This document shows, piece by piece, positions 14,878-22,787 of a stretch of 64,000 nt of DNA (position 1 is the first letter of the stretch; the number at the start of each line of letters is the position of its first letter). Under the pieces are notes generated by a model. It saw only the letters and a list, made by a program, of their open reading frames with translations, ran no database searches and had not been told where the DNA came from. The position numbers were made by a program, and so were the translations under genes. Source of the DNA: a virus; IMG/VR virus record IMGVR_UViG_3300045747_000454, positions 1 to 64,000 of that record; one strand, 5' to 3'.

Positions 14878-15498
14878 ATGAAAAAAGTTCTATCAATGCT
14901 GGCATTGGTGACGATGCTGGCAATCATTGCGGCCTTCGCCCTCTTTTCCCACGTTCCAAAGTCTGCTCCGTCCTCCGTCATCGGCGAGAAGAGTGCGGGT
15001 GGTGTTGCTGTCGTGATGCCAGAGCGCGTGTCGATGTCGCAAGCGAAGATGCTGGCGACAGCCTATGACATCGCCAAGGCCGACGGCCACAAGGAGCCAG
15101 AGCTCGTGCAAGCCGTGCTGCTTCAAGAAACGCAGGCCGGCGCCAACCCGTCGTACAAGGTCGCCAATCCAGGCGCCGACGCCTACTTCGGGCCGATGCA
15201 GATCAAGCTCGCCGCAGCCCGCGACGTCCTGTCCAAGTGGCCGCAGCTCTTCGCTCAGTACGGCTTCCACACGCGCACCGACGACGAGGTCAAGGCCAAT
15301 CTGATTCTCAACGAGCACTTCAACATCGAGGTCGGGTCCAAGTACCTCCTCGTGCTGCAGCGCGACTACGGCTATCACGGTGAAGCGCTGCTCGTGGCCT
15401 ACAACAAGGGCCCGGGTGCTGCCGTCGGGATGACGAGCTCACCGTACTCGACCGGCGCGCTGGCCAAGCTGAACCAGCGCAAGGCTCGCAAGGCCTAA
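14878..15498 (+). CDS. Membrane-anchored SLT lytic transglycosylase-like protein
   Basis: A 206-residue protein. It starts at ATG 14878 (AAGG at 14867-14870), with a basic N-terminus and a hydrophobic segment MLALVTMLAIIAAFALF, a signal anchor or signal peptide. The SLT-type domain follows: ELVQAVLLQETQAG (catalytic Glu84), then YFGPMQIKLAAARD and GEALLVAYNKGPG, matching the E, GLMQ and AYN-G positions of soluble lytic transglycosylases. It would cleave the glycan strand of peptidoglycan from the periplasmic side, either for entry, for lysis or for assembly. It lies in the replication region, away from the lysin and spanins at 28758-31077. Its leader folds into a hairpin around the ribosome-binding site. 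Confidence 0.82.
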   Translation: MKKVLSMLALVTMLAIIAAFALFSHVPKSAPSSVIGEKSAGGVAVVMPERVSMSQAKMLATAYDIAKADGHKEPELVQAVLLQETQAGANPSYKVANPGADAYFGPMQIKLAAARDVLSKWPQLFAQYGFHTRTDDEVKANLILNEHFNIEVGSKYLLVLQRDYGYHGEALLVAYNKGPGAAVGMTSSPYSTGALAKLNQRKARKA

Positions 15499-15502
15499 AC
15501 CT

Positions 15503-15520
15503 GCTCCTCGGACGAGGAGC
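15503..15520 (+). terminator. GC hairpin upstream of a promoter
   Basis: GCTCCTC (15503-15509) and GAGGAGC (15514-15520) form a 7-bp stem with a GGAC loop, 5 bases after the SLT stop. There is no T run. TATAAT begins 14 bases downstream, the same arrangement as at 14776. Confidence 0.45.
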
Positions 15521-15533
15521 CTGTTCGAGCCGG

Positions 15534-15539
15534 TATAAT
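15534..15539 (+). promoter_or_regulatory. Sigma70-like -10 element (GGTATAAT)
   Basis: TATAAT with only 6 bases between it and ATG 15546. Transcription from it would begin at or next to the start codon, giving a leaderless mRNA. Confidence 0.55.
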
Positions 15540-15545
15540 AGCCGT

Positions 15546-15546
15546 A
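15546..15546 (+). promoter_or_regulatory. Predicted leaderless transcription start
   Basis: The first base of ATG 15546 lies 7 bases after the -10 element, the usual distance for +1. No ribosome-binding site precedes the ATG, which agrees with leaderless initiation. Confidence 0.35.
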
Positions 15547-16034
15547 TGAACAAGCTCCTCTCACTTACTAAAGGCGTCGTCACGCAGGACGACCTCGCGT
15601 TCGGCGAAGCACCACGCTACGGTGATGTCAGCTACGGTCTGGCAATCGAGCTAGCGCTCAAGCGACAGCTCGGTGAGCTGTCCGTGAGCGTGTCGACCTA
15701 CAATCACGCGCCATTTGCCTTCGTCTGTGAAGACTGGGGCAAGGGTCTCATTCGGTGCGAAGCTGATGGCGTCTATCGCCTCAACAGCACTGAGCTCGAG
15801 GTTGCTCGCACCGAGGTTCAGAATGGGCATCCATTCCCAATGGTTCTCGCGTGTCGAACCGAGCGGCGCAACGACGAGTACCTCGTTCGTGGCGTTGTCC
15901 ACTTCGCTGACGTGCTGAAGAACGACAAGCTGCACGAGTCGAACTTTCGCACTTGGGTCAAGCGCGTGAGCGGCTGGCGCGACGAGCGCTGCCACTACTT
16001 TCTCCACACTCAAATCAAACGTCTTCTCAAGTGA
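15546..16034 (+). CDS. Hypothetical protein, probably leaderless mRNA
   Basis: A 162-residue unrecognised soluble protein. The ATG follows the -10 element by 6 bases and has no Shine-Dalgarno. Its stop overlaps the GTG start of the primase gene by 4 bases, so it may couple primase translation. Strand and helix patterns alternate; no motif is recognised. T4 has no obvious counterpart at this position. Confidence 0.7.
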   Translation: MNKLLSLTKGVVTQDDLAFGEAPRYGDVSYGLAIELALKRQLGELSVSVSTYNHAPFAFVCEDWGKGLIRCEADGVYRLNSTELEVARTEVQNGHPFPMVLACRTERRNDEYLVRGVVHFADVLKNDKLHESNFRTWVKRVSGWRDERCHYFLHTQIKRLLK

Positions 16035-17047
16035 AGAAGCAAGCGTACCTCGGCGACCTCATTCGTGAGCGCGTCGCGCTTGGTCGTCTGGGAAACACCG
16101 GCTTCTACGAGCATCGGTGTCAGCTCTGCAACGACCACTCAGCGCGAGCTGGCTGGCGGCTCGAGCCTGACGAGGTGTTCTACAACTGCTACAACTGTCA
16201 CTTTCACGCCTCATACGAGGAGGGCACTGGCAAGTTCAGTCGGTGGATGAAGGAGGTTCTCGCCGCCAATGGCATCGTCGAGAAGGACGTTCAAGCAATC
16301 ACGTCGACCCTGTTCTTCAACAAGGACACGACCGAGAAGGTGCTGACGCTTGACTCGCTGACGAAGAAGGTCAACCTCCACACGCCAGAGATCGAGTTTC
16401 CGAGCCGTACCTTTCAACTTGGCAGCACCGGCAACGATGGTCATCAGGAGCCCTTGATTGAGTACCTGTTGGGCCGGCACGTTGACCCGTTGAGATTCTA
16501 CTTCAGCCTCGAGCCCGCCCACCTGCGCCGCGTCATCATTCCGTACTGGCGAGATGGCAAGCTGATCTACTGGCAGAGCCGGTCGATCGACCGCGAGGTC
16601 AAGCCACGCTATCGCAACTGCCCGATCGCCAAGGACGCGATCATCTACAACTTCGACCTGCTGAACCAGTACAGCGACGAACCATTGTTCGTGACAGAGG
16701 GCGCGTTCGACGCCGAGACGATCAACGGCATCTGCATTCTCGGCTCGTCGCTGAACGCTGCGAAGATCGAGCTGCTCAAGCGAACTCGTCGGCGCATCAT
16801 CTTCGTCATCGACCGTGACAGCAACGGCAGCGACCTCGGCGAGGACGTGCTGCGTCAGGGTTGGGAGCTGACGTTCGTCGATCCGAACGCCGATGACATC
16901 AACGACAGCGTTTGCAAGTTCGGCCTCATCTACACGATCTACACCCTAATTCGCAATGCGACGACTAAGTCAAAAGGTGTACAATCTAAAATGCAGCTTG
17001 GACTCGGGCTGCTTCAATCAAAACTCAGGAAGAGCCAATGGCACTAG
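16031..17047 (+). CDS. 61: DNA primase (T4 gp61-like)
   Basis: A 338-residue protein (T4 gp61 is about 342), starting at GTG 16031 in a GTGA overlap. It has an N-terminal zinc ribbon C30-x2-C33-x19-C53-x2-C56 and a TOPRIM domain, with LFVTEGAFDAE (catalytic Glu) and IIFVIDRDSNGSDLGED (DxD). Primase makes the RNA primers for lagging-strand synthesis and works in a complex with the helicase encoded next. The two genes overlap by 10 bases. A promoter-like TGTACAAT lies near its 3' end. Confidence 0.92.
   Translation: MKKQAYLGDLIRERVALGRLGNTGFYEHRCQLCNDHSARAGWRLEPDEVFYNCYNCHFHASYEEGTGKFSRWMKEVLAANGIVEKDVQAITSTLFFNKDTTEKVLTLDSLTKKVNLHTPEIEFPSRTFQLGSTGNDGHQEPLIEYLLGRHVDPLRFYFSLEPAHLRRVIIPYWRDGKLIYWQSRSIDREVKPRYRNCPIAKDAIIYNFDLLNQYSDEPLFVTEGAFDAETINGICILGSSLNAAKIELLKRTRRRIIFVIDRDSNGSDLGEDVLRQGWELTFVDPNADDINDSVCKFGLIYTIYTLIRNATTKSKGVQSKMQLGLGLLQSKLRKSQWH
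16980..16985 (+). promoter_or_regulatory. Sigma70-like -10 element (TGTACAAT) before helicase gene
   Basis: TACAAT preceded by TG inside the primase gene, 53 bases before the helicase start. It could give the helicase extra transcription. Confidence 0.4.
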
Positions 17048-18411
17048 AATTTCTCATGGATGCAGATGGGCAACGGTTGTATCTCAACGCGCTGCTCTCG
17101 TCACCGGACCTGTTCGCTCGGGTCAATCCAATTATCAAGCCGGAGTACTTCGATGGCAACATGCAGGGCGCAGTGCGATTTCTTCAATCGTACTATCAAG
17201 AATATCGATCAGTACCAGCGGGTCCTATTTTTCAGGCAGCTACAAAGAGCACACCAGAAATCTTTTCAATACCGCGTGGTGACGTCGACTACCTTGCCGA
17301 ACAGATCGCAGGCTTCTGTGCCGCCTCTGCAATGATCGAGGTCGCCCACAAGGTCCCAGGGCTCATTGAGAAGCAGGACTACGCGGGCATCATCGAGCAG
17401 TTCAAGTCAGCCTCGCTCATCGGGCTGCAGGACGACTTCGGCATCGAGTACTTCGAGAACGTGCTGGCACGGCTCGAGCGCGCTGAGACGACCGAGAAGG
17501 TCATCAGCACCGGGTGGAAGGACGTTGATGCCCTCATCGGCGGTGGCGTTGGACGACAAGAGCTCGTGCTGTTTCTCGCTCCGTCTGGCGGCGGCAAGTC
17601 CGTGAACATGCTGAACCTCGGCATCAATCTCATGGAGCAGGGCCTGAACGGCGTCATCATCTCAATCGAAATGAAGGACAGCAAATACGCCCTTCGTGCC
17701 GACCAGATGATCGCTCGCATTGCGTCACGCGACATTCTGCCGTGCAAGACGCAGGTCGCGAATGACATCGAAGCCTTCGGCACTCGCACCGGCGCCCGCC
17801 TCTTCATCAAGCGCATGCGAGAGGGCGTGACCAACGCCAACCACGTGCTCGCCTATCTGCGCGAGCTCGAAGCTCGCAAGGGCTTTCGGCCAGACTGGGT
17901 TGTCGTCGACTACCTCGACATCATGCAAGCCGCTCGCAAGACCGACTCGTCCAACATGTTCCTCAAGGATCAGATGGTGTCAGAAGAGGTGCGCGGCATT
18001 GGCTTCGACTACGACGCTATCATGATCAGCGGATCACAGCTCGGCAAGCACGCCACCGAGAAGATCAACGCTGGCGAGAAGACGCACCAAGGCGACGTGC
18101 AGGGTGGCTCGTCCAAGACGAACACGGCCGACCTGATGATCTCAACGGTGAAGACCGACGCGATGCACGAGGCTGGCGAGTACCGCTTCGAGTTCCCGAA
18201 GGCTCGAAACTCCGATGCCTCATCGAAGACGTGCATGATGCGCTGGAACAAGGAGACGCTGCGCGTCACCGACATGTCCGAGCCAGAGCTGAAGTTCAAG
18301 AAGAAGACATCGCTCACCATGGGCGACGCACCAAAGGCTGGCGTGCAGAAGATGACGCTCGCCGACCTAACCCGAACCCACGAAAAGATGCCGCCGACGG
18401 CGTATAAATAG
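17038..18411 (+). CDS. 41: Replicative DNA helicase (T4 gp41-like, DnaB fold)
   Basis: A 457-residue RecA-fold helicase (T4 gp41 is about 475). Walker A is FLAPSGGGKSVNMLN near residues 178-192, and the Walker B region is WVVVDYLDIMQA. The following MISGSQLGKHATEK and QGGSSKTNTADL match helicase motifs H3 and H4. The N-terminal helical domain precedes a linker at about residue 150. It unwinds duplex DNA 5' to 3' as a hexamer and partners with the primase upstream. Its last codons and stop form a perfect TATAAATA late promoter for the next gene. Confidence 0.95.
   Translation: MALEFLMDADGQRLYLNALLSSPDLFARVNPIIKPEYFDGNMQGAVRFLQSYYQEYRSVPAGPIFQAATKSTPEIFSIPRGDVDYLAEQIAGFCAASAMIEVAHKVPGLIEKQDYAGIIEQFKSASLIGLQDDFGIEYFENVLARLERAETTEKVISTGWKDVDALIGGGVGRQELVLFLAPSGGGKSVNMLNLGINLMEQGLNGVIISIEMKDSKYALRADQMIARIASRDILPCKTQVANDIEAFGTRTGARLFIKRMREGVTNANHVLAYLRELEARKGFRPDWVVVDYLDIMQAARKTDSSNMFLKDQMVSEEVRGIGFDYDAIMISGSQLGKHATEKINAGEKTHQGDVQGGSSKTNTADLMISTVKTDAMHEAGEYRFEFPKARNSDASSKTCMMRWNKETLRVTDMSEPELKFKKKTSLTMGDAPKAGVQKMTLADLTRTHEKMPPTAYK
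18403..18410 (+). promoter_or_regulatory. T4-type late promoter (TATAAATA)
   Basis: Perfect TATAAATA overlapping the end of the helicase gene and 35 bases before ATG 18445. It marks the switch from replication genes to a plus-strand late block. Confidence 0.8.
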
Positions 18412-18444
18412 CAACGTTACCAACCCACAAACGGAGTGTCATCC

Positions 18445-18729
18445 ATGACCGAACAAACCAAGACCATCACCCTCGACGGCGTCAGCTACAACGTGGCCGA
18501 CTTCAGCCAAGGCATTCAATCCGCCATCGTGATCTACAACAGCTTCCAAGCTGACCTGCAGAAGGAACAGCTCGCCGCCATGAAGACGCAAGCCGCGCTT
18601 CAGTCCGTCGGCAATCAGATCGCCGAAGCGGTCAAGAAGGAGCTGGCCGACAAGGCTGCCGTTGACGCCTCAGTCGATGACGCCGTTGACGCGTCAGTCG
18701 CTGCTGTCGAAGCTATGAACGACGAGTAA
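18445..18729 (+). CDS. DUF6447-like small helical protein
   Basis: A 94-residue protein with ITLDGVSYNVADFS followed by an amphipathic helix (LQKEQLAAMKTQAALQSV). This layout is seen in the uncharacterised DUF6447 family of phage and marine proteins; the match is by eye. I use ATG 18445, with GGAG at 18433-18436, rather than the in-frame GTG at 18436. It is flanked by a late promoter and a strong terminator, so it forms a one-gene late transcript, probably abundant. Function unknown; the acidic Ala/Val tail is unusual. Confidence 0.7.
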   Translation: MTEQTKTITLDGVSYNVADFSQGIQSAIVIYNSFQADLQKEQLAAMKTQAALQSVGNQIAEAVKKELADKAAVDASVDDAVDASVAAVEAMNDE

Positions 18730-18750
18730 GTCGCTCGAAGCTCACAAGTG

Positions 18751-18783
18751 AAGGACAAGGAGGTTCTGCCTCCTTGTCCTTTT
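18751..18783 (+). terminator. Intrinsic terminator
   Basis: AAGGACAAGGAGG (18751-18763) and CCTCCTTGTCCTT (18769-18781) form a 13-bp perfect stem with a TTCTG loop, ending in TTTT. It isolates the 94-residue gene from the late gene that follows. Confidence 0.9.
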
Positions 18784-18786
18784 GGG

Positions 18787-18794
18787 CATAAATA
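18787..18794 (+). promoter_or_regulatory. T4-type late promoter (CATAAATA)
   Basis: CATAAATA directly after the terminator and 34 bases before ATG 18821. A perfect hairpin, TAAGCTT-CACA-AAGCTTA at 18793-18810, overlaps the expected transcription start. Confidence 0.75.
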
Positions 18795-18810
18795 AGCTTC
18801 ACAAAGCTTA
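18793..18810 (+). repeat. Inverted repeat at late transcription start
   Basis: TAAGCTT (18793-18799) and AAGCTTA (18804-18810) form a 7-bp stem with a CACA loop. It would form a 5' hairpin on the late mRNA or mark a protein-binding site. Confidence 0.5.
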
Positions 18811-18820
18811 GCGATTCTAC

Positions 18821-21151
18821 ATGGCAGCAGACTACAAGCATCTTGAGGACCTTGATCCGAAGTCGTTCATCGATACGGTTCGTCGATTGGGGCAGCTACA
18901 AGTTTCGGAGAAGCTTGACGGCTCAGTCTTCTGGTTTGGTCTCGACGAAGCCGGCAACTTCTACACCAGTCGCCCGAACGCTCACGCTGAGCGCTTTCAC
19001 AGCGAAGCCGACTACCCGAACGTGCTGTCAAACAACTCGCTGCGCTCGGCTCACGCTGCACTTGAGGTGAAGCTTGGTGTCATCAAGGCTGCCCTACTGC
19101 CAGGCGATGCCATCGTGGCTGAAGCCATCTTCGGCAAGCAGGAGAAGACTGCTGTGTACGGTGCCGATGGCATTCACTACATCGCCATTCTCGACAGCGC
19201 TGAAGGAACGAATGAGCTCAAGGTCTCCAAGATCATCGCCGATTTTGCCAACACCGAGGTTGAAGCTCGCTCAATGACGGTCGAGTCGTCAGACGGAACG
19301 AACATCGACCGCAAGCTTGAGATGCACAAGTTTCGCTTCGTCACTGAGCCGCCGATTCACTCGTCAAAGCTCAAGGGCGTCAACGTCAACAGCGCTCTGA
19401 AGAAGCTTGAGCTGTGGCTTGACAACGTCTCAGGCGTCGATCGTCTGACAAACCTTGATCTGCTCACTGCAGACATGTCGTCAATCCCAGCCGAGCAGCG
19501 CGACGCAGCAAAGTCTGAGCGCAAGCGCGTGACAGCAGAGCTCAAGTCGAAGTTTCAACTGCCGATCAAGCGCGAGTTGCTCAGTGGTCTCGTCTCCAAG
19601 CTGAAGCCAACGCACGGTCCAACCAATCCCTTTCCGAATGAGGACAACGGCGTTGCTGGCGTCAACATCAAGGACCCAACGACTGGCGGGACCTACAAGC
19701 TCGTTGACACTGACGGCTTTGGCACCATCAAGGCGTTCAACAACGCTGTGATCGACACGATCTCTGGTTCTGTTCGCACTACCGATGATGAAGCCCCGCT
19801 CGAACAGCGCGGTGGCGTTGTTGGTCTGCTGCGCATTCAGATTGCCAAGCTTCTCGGCAATCAAGACCTTGCCATCAATCGCGAAGCTCGCAAGATCTTC
19901 GCTGGCGCCAAGGGTTCGCACGCCACTGAGACGCTGCGCAGCGTTGCAGCTACACTGCGTGCTGATGACTACCTCGGCACGCAGCGCAAGATCGAAGCGC
20001 TTGGGCAGCACGCGCTCGTCGAGCTTGACGCGCTGCTGACAAATTTCAAGAAGCATCAGCGCAAGTACACGCTGAAGCTGAAGACCGGACGCACTATTGG
20101 TCTGAGCCCAGAGGTCATCAAGCGCACCTATGGTGCCTTCGCTGAAGCGAAGAGCGAGGTGGCAGAGCTCATCGTTAACGTTAACAAGGCCGACAGCCTC
20201 ATCAAGCTTGTTGGCGTGCTGTATGGCAAGGATGCTGTGGCAGCGCACGCCACCAAGAACACTGAGCTGCACGAGGGTCTGCTGTCTGAGCGGCGCGTGC
20301 AAGTTGACATCTCTCACACGATTGAAGTCCCAGACTTCTGGACGCTGATGAACGTCTACTTCGCTACTGTGCTGGCGTCAGTTGTTATCTACAAGGCGCA
20401 GGACAACAATGGGGTGCTGCGCTTTGTTCGAGACCAAGCTCACCATCGTTTGAACCGACTCGAGCCGGGCATGAGCGCGCTGAACTACTGGGGCTACCTC
20501 GTTTGGAAGTCGAACACACCACGTGCGGTGCAAATCCTCGGCAAGAAGCTCGCCGCCGAAATGTCGCGTATCGCTCGCAAGGTCCCAGAGCAGCACGTTC
20601 GCTTTCTACACATGGAGCTGTCGTTCGGCAAGATGCTGAAGATCAACTGGGACGACCATCTGGCGACCATGATCTTCCTTCAGAAGCGCACTCCGTCGTT
20701 GAATACCGAGCGCATAAATAACCTCATCGAGGATGCGTTTCGCTACGACACCATGACGTTCGATGAGAAGGTCAAGTTTCTGCCGCGCATCTACTTCTAC
20801 GTTCAGCAGTTCGTCCCGATGTCGCCGCTTCAACCAAGACTGCGCATCATTCAGGACACGCTGCTTCAATTCGGAGACACGGCAAACACGCCGACCACTA
20901 TCGTAATGGCACCAAATCAAAAGCTACTCGGCGAGGATGGAGAGATTGCCGCAGGACCAGACTCAGGCCCAGCCGCGACGCCAACGACTGGGGCGACCAG
21001 CACGAACTCTGGCAGCATCTCAAACGTTCAAGGACGTGCCGGCAGGCACCCAAACATCGAGAAGCGAACACGCAAGGGTAAGCCACTCGGAAGAGACGGA
21101 CAGCCGCTTGGCGTGATGTTCCGTCGCCCACCACCAGGAGGAGTGAAATGA
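18821..21151 (+). CDS. Large late protein with ligase-like nucleotidyltransferase N-terminus
   Basis: A 776-residue protein with no close recognised relative. Residues 29-35 read SEKLDGS, the KxDG lysine motif (K31, D33, G34) of covalent nucleotidyltransferases such as DNA and RNA ligases. FYTSR and AEAIFGKQE follow at positions where those enzymes have motifs Ia and III. A clear motif V is not seen, so activity is uncertain. The remainder is mostly helical, and the last 90 residues are Gly/Thr/Pro-rich and then basic. It has a late promoter and no visible Shine-Dalgarno, and it overlaps the next gene by 4 bases. Late timing suggests a virion-associated or assembly-stage protein rather than a replication ligase. 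Confidence 0.6.
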   Translation: MAADYKHLEDLDPKSFIDTVRRLGQLQVSEKLDGSVFWFGLDEAGNFYTSRPNAHAERFHSEADYPNVLSNNSLRSAHAALEVKLGVIKAALLPGDAIVAEAIFGKQEKTAVYGADGIHYIAILDSAEGTNELKVSKIIADFANTEVEARSMTVESSDGTNIDRKLEMHKFRFVTEPPIHSSKLKGVNVNSALKKLELWLDNVSGVDRLTNLDLLTADMSSIPAEQRDAAKSERKRVTAELKSKFQLPIKRELLSGLVSKLKPTHGPTNPFPNEDNGVAGVNIKDPTTGGTYKLVDTDGFGTIKAFNNAVIDTISGSVRTTDDEAPLEQRGGVVGLLRIQIAKLLGNQDLAINREARKIFAGAKGSHATETLRSVAATLRADDYLGTQRKIEALGQHALVELDALLTNFKKHQRKYTLKLKTGRTIGLSPEVIKRTYGAFAEAKSEVAELIVNVNKADSLIKLVGVLYGKDAVAAHATKNTELHEGLLSERRVQVDISHTIEVPDFWTLMNVYFATVLASVVIYKAQDNNGVLRFVRDQAHHRLNRLEPGMSALNYWGYLVWKSNTPRAVQILGKKLAAEMSRIARKVPEQHVRFLHMELSFGKMLKINWDDHLATMIFLQKRTPSLNTERINNLIEDAFRYDTMTFDEKVKFLPRIYFYVQQFVPMSPLQPRLRIIQDTLLQFGDTANTPTTIVMAPNQKLLGEDGEIAAGPDSGPAATPTTGATSTNSGSISNVQGRAGRHPNIEKRTRKGKPLGRDGQPLGVMFRRPPPGGVK
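20713..20720 (+). promoter_or_regulatory. Possible internal late promoter (CATAAATA)
   Basis: CATAAATA inside the 776-residue gene, about 430 bases before the next start. It matches the motif but lies in coding sequence and may be coincidental. Confidence 0.25.
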
Positions 21152-21936
21152 TGTCACTACTGAAAGAGGTATCTGGCATCCCAGTGTACTCTCAACCAAA
21201 GGCCACAACTGGCACGCAAGATCTGAGTCAGAAGACCGATGCGTCTGACATTGGCTTCTCGACGATGCGCAACACAATCAACACCGACGGCAACATCAGC
21301 GGCTCTGATGTGGCATCGTATCTCGATCGTGCGGCTGAGCTGAACGACGAGGTCGACACGGTTCCATTCGGCCTTGAGACGAGCGACAATGAGATCGTCA
21401 AGGTCTACGTCAACGCTGAGCAAGCCGACGCCTTTGAAGACAAGATGAAGCAGCTGCTCGGCGCCGAGAAGGACATTGAAGAAGCGCTCAATGAGCTGGC
21501 AATGGACTTCGACATCGTTGATGTCGTGTGGCCAGAGGACAAGACCGAAGCCGCAGAGAACGAGGCGCCGATTGGCGACCCAAGCCACGACGACTTTGAT
21601 GACCTTGACAACGACGGCGAGATGGACACCATCGCCGAGTACGATGACCTGACCGAAAGCCTGGACCCAGACGCCGTCGTGTCGACTGAAGCAACCGAAG
21701 CCGAGCGGGCCACGTGGTCGCGCCTTGAGGCCGTCGTTGGTCAGCTTCACGCGCTTGGCACGGGTGGCGTTCGCGTCGTGACTGGATTGACTGAGGGCAA
21801 GTTCACCAAGACTGAGCTCATTCGAAAGTACATTGCTGAGAAGTACGCAGCCGACTGCGCAACTGCCATAAGCGTGTTGAAGCGTGCGGGTGTATCCCGT
21901 GAAGACTATCCATACTGGCTTGCTGAGCAAGCCTAA
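21148..21936 (+). CDS. Acidic late protein with capsid-targeting-like N-terminus
   Basis: A 262-residue unrecognised acidic protein. AGGAGG at 21136-21141 serves ATG 21148 or the adjacent ATG 21151. The N-terminus MMSLLKEV contains L-K-E, matching the (L/I)xE cleavage signature of T4 prohead protease and resembling the gene at 22787. The middle is very rich in Asp and Glu (DDFDDLDNDGEMDT). The C-terminal 70 residues are helical and could be a winged helix or adaptor. It lies in the plus-strand late block. An internal-head or scaffold role is inferred. Confidence 0.65.
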   Translation: MMSLLKEVSGIPVYSQPKATTGTQDLSQKTDASDIGFSTMRNTINTDGNISGSDVASYLDRAAELNDEVDTVPFGLETSDNEIVKVYVNAEQADAFEDKMKQLLGAEKDIEEALNELAMDFDIVDVVWPEDKTEAAENEAPIGDPSHDDFDDLDNDGEMDTIAEYDDLTESLDPDAVVSTEATEAERATWSRLEAVVGQLHALGTGGVRVVTGLTEGKFTKTELIRKYIAEKYAADCATAISVLKRAGVSREDYPYWLAEQA

Positions 21937-21950
21937 CTGAAGGAGACACC

Positions 21951-22787
21951 ATGTCACTTGGACAACAATTCCTGGCTCGCCTCAACGAAGCCAAGGCCCC
22001 AGCCCCGGTCAAGAAGAAGGCATTCACCTTCGACCCAGCTGTCGAGACGATGAAGCGCGGTATGCGCGACATCGGCGGTGAGAGCGATCTCGCCGACAAG
22101 ATTGCTGAGGTCATGTCGCTGTGCGGCATTCCTGGCATCTATCTGAACAAGCAGGACATCAAGGTCAGCGTGGTCGAGGCGGCTCAACAGCTGCGCACCA
22201 AGTCGGCTCGTGTTCGCTCGTTCTTGTCGCTGCACTCTGCGCTCTGTGCTTTCTATGGTGTCGAGGCTCTGGTGAAGGAAGCCAAGGCCGAGGTCGCTGA
22301 GTTCAGCGACGAAGAGCTCGAAGGCAGTCAGTTTCAGAAGATGGTCGAGGAAATCCTCGTGCTGCTCGGCGCTCCACGCGAGCTCGTGACTGGCGAAGCC
22401 AAGGCTCCCGTCAAGTCAAGCATGAAGCGCGCCATTGCCAAGCTTCGTCAAGATGAGAACGTTCGTATGGCAGTGCTCACGCTGGCTCGCTACGCTGGCA
22501 TCAAGATGAACGACGGCGTTGCTGGTGAGAAGAAGGTCGGCGGTCCGAAGAAGGTCGCGATGGAAGATGTTGCCGCACCGGCTGCTGCCCCAGCCGCTCC
22601 AAACATGTCCAACCTCTGGTTGTCTGCTGACAGCATCTTCAAGCATCTCGGTCTGAACCTGCAAGACGAAAAGCTGGTCCGCGTCGTCAACATGCCAGGT
22701 CTGATTCGCGCTGTCAAGGCCGCTTCGCGCAATCCGCAGACGAAGGCCGCAATGATCGCGTTTCTGAACAAGACCAAGGCTGAGTGA
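21951..22787 (+). CDS. Helical late protein with capsid-targeting-like N-terminus
   Basis: A 278-residue unrecognised protein, helical and rich in Ala and Lys, starting behind AGGAG. Its N-terminus MSLGQQFLARLNEA includes L-N-E at residues 11-13, the T4 prohead protease signature. It has an Ala/Pro linker (PAAAPAAPNM) at about residue 215. Neighbours on both sides have similar N-termini, which suggests a family of capsid-internal proteins. The gene overlaps the next by one base (TGATG). Confidence 0.65.
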   Translation: MSLGQQFLARLNEAKAPAPVKKKAFTFDPAVETMKRGMRDIGGESDLADKIAEVMSLCGIPGIYLNKQDIKVSVVEAAQQLRTKSARVRSFLSLHSALCAFYGVEALVKEAKAEVAEFSDEELEGSQFQKMVEEILVLLGAPRELVTGEAKAPVKSSMKRAIAKLRQDENVRMAVLTLARYAGIKMNDGVAGEKKVGGPKKVAMEDVAAPAAAPAAPNMSNLWLSADSIFKHLGLNLQDEKLVRVVNMPGLIRAVKAASRNPQTKAAMIAFLNKTKAE

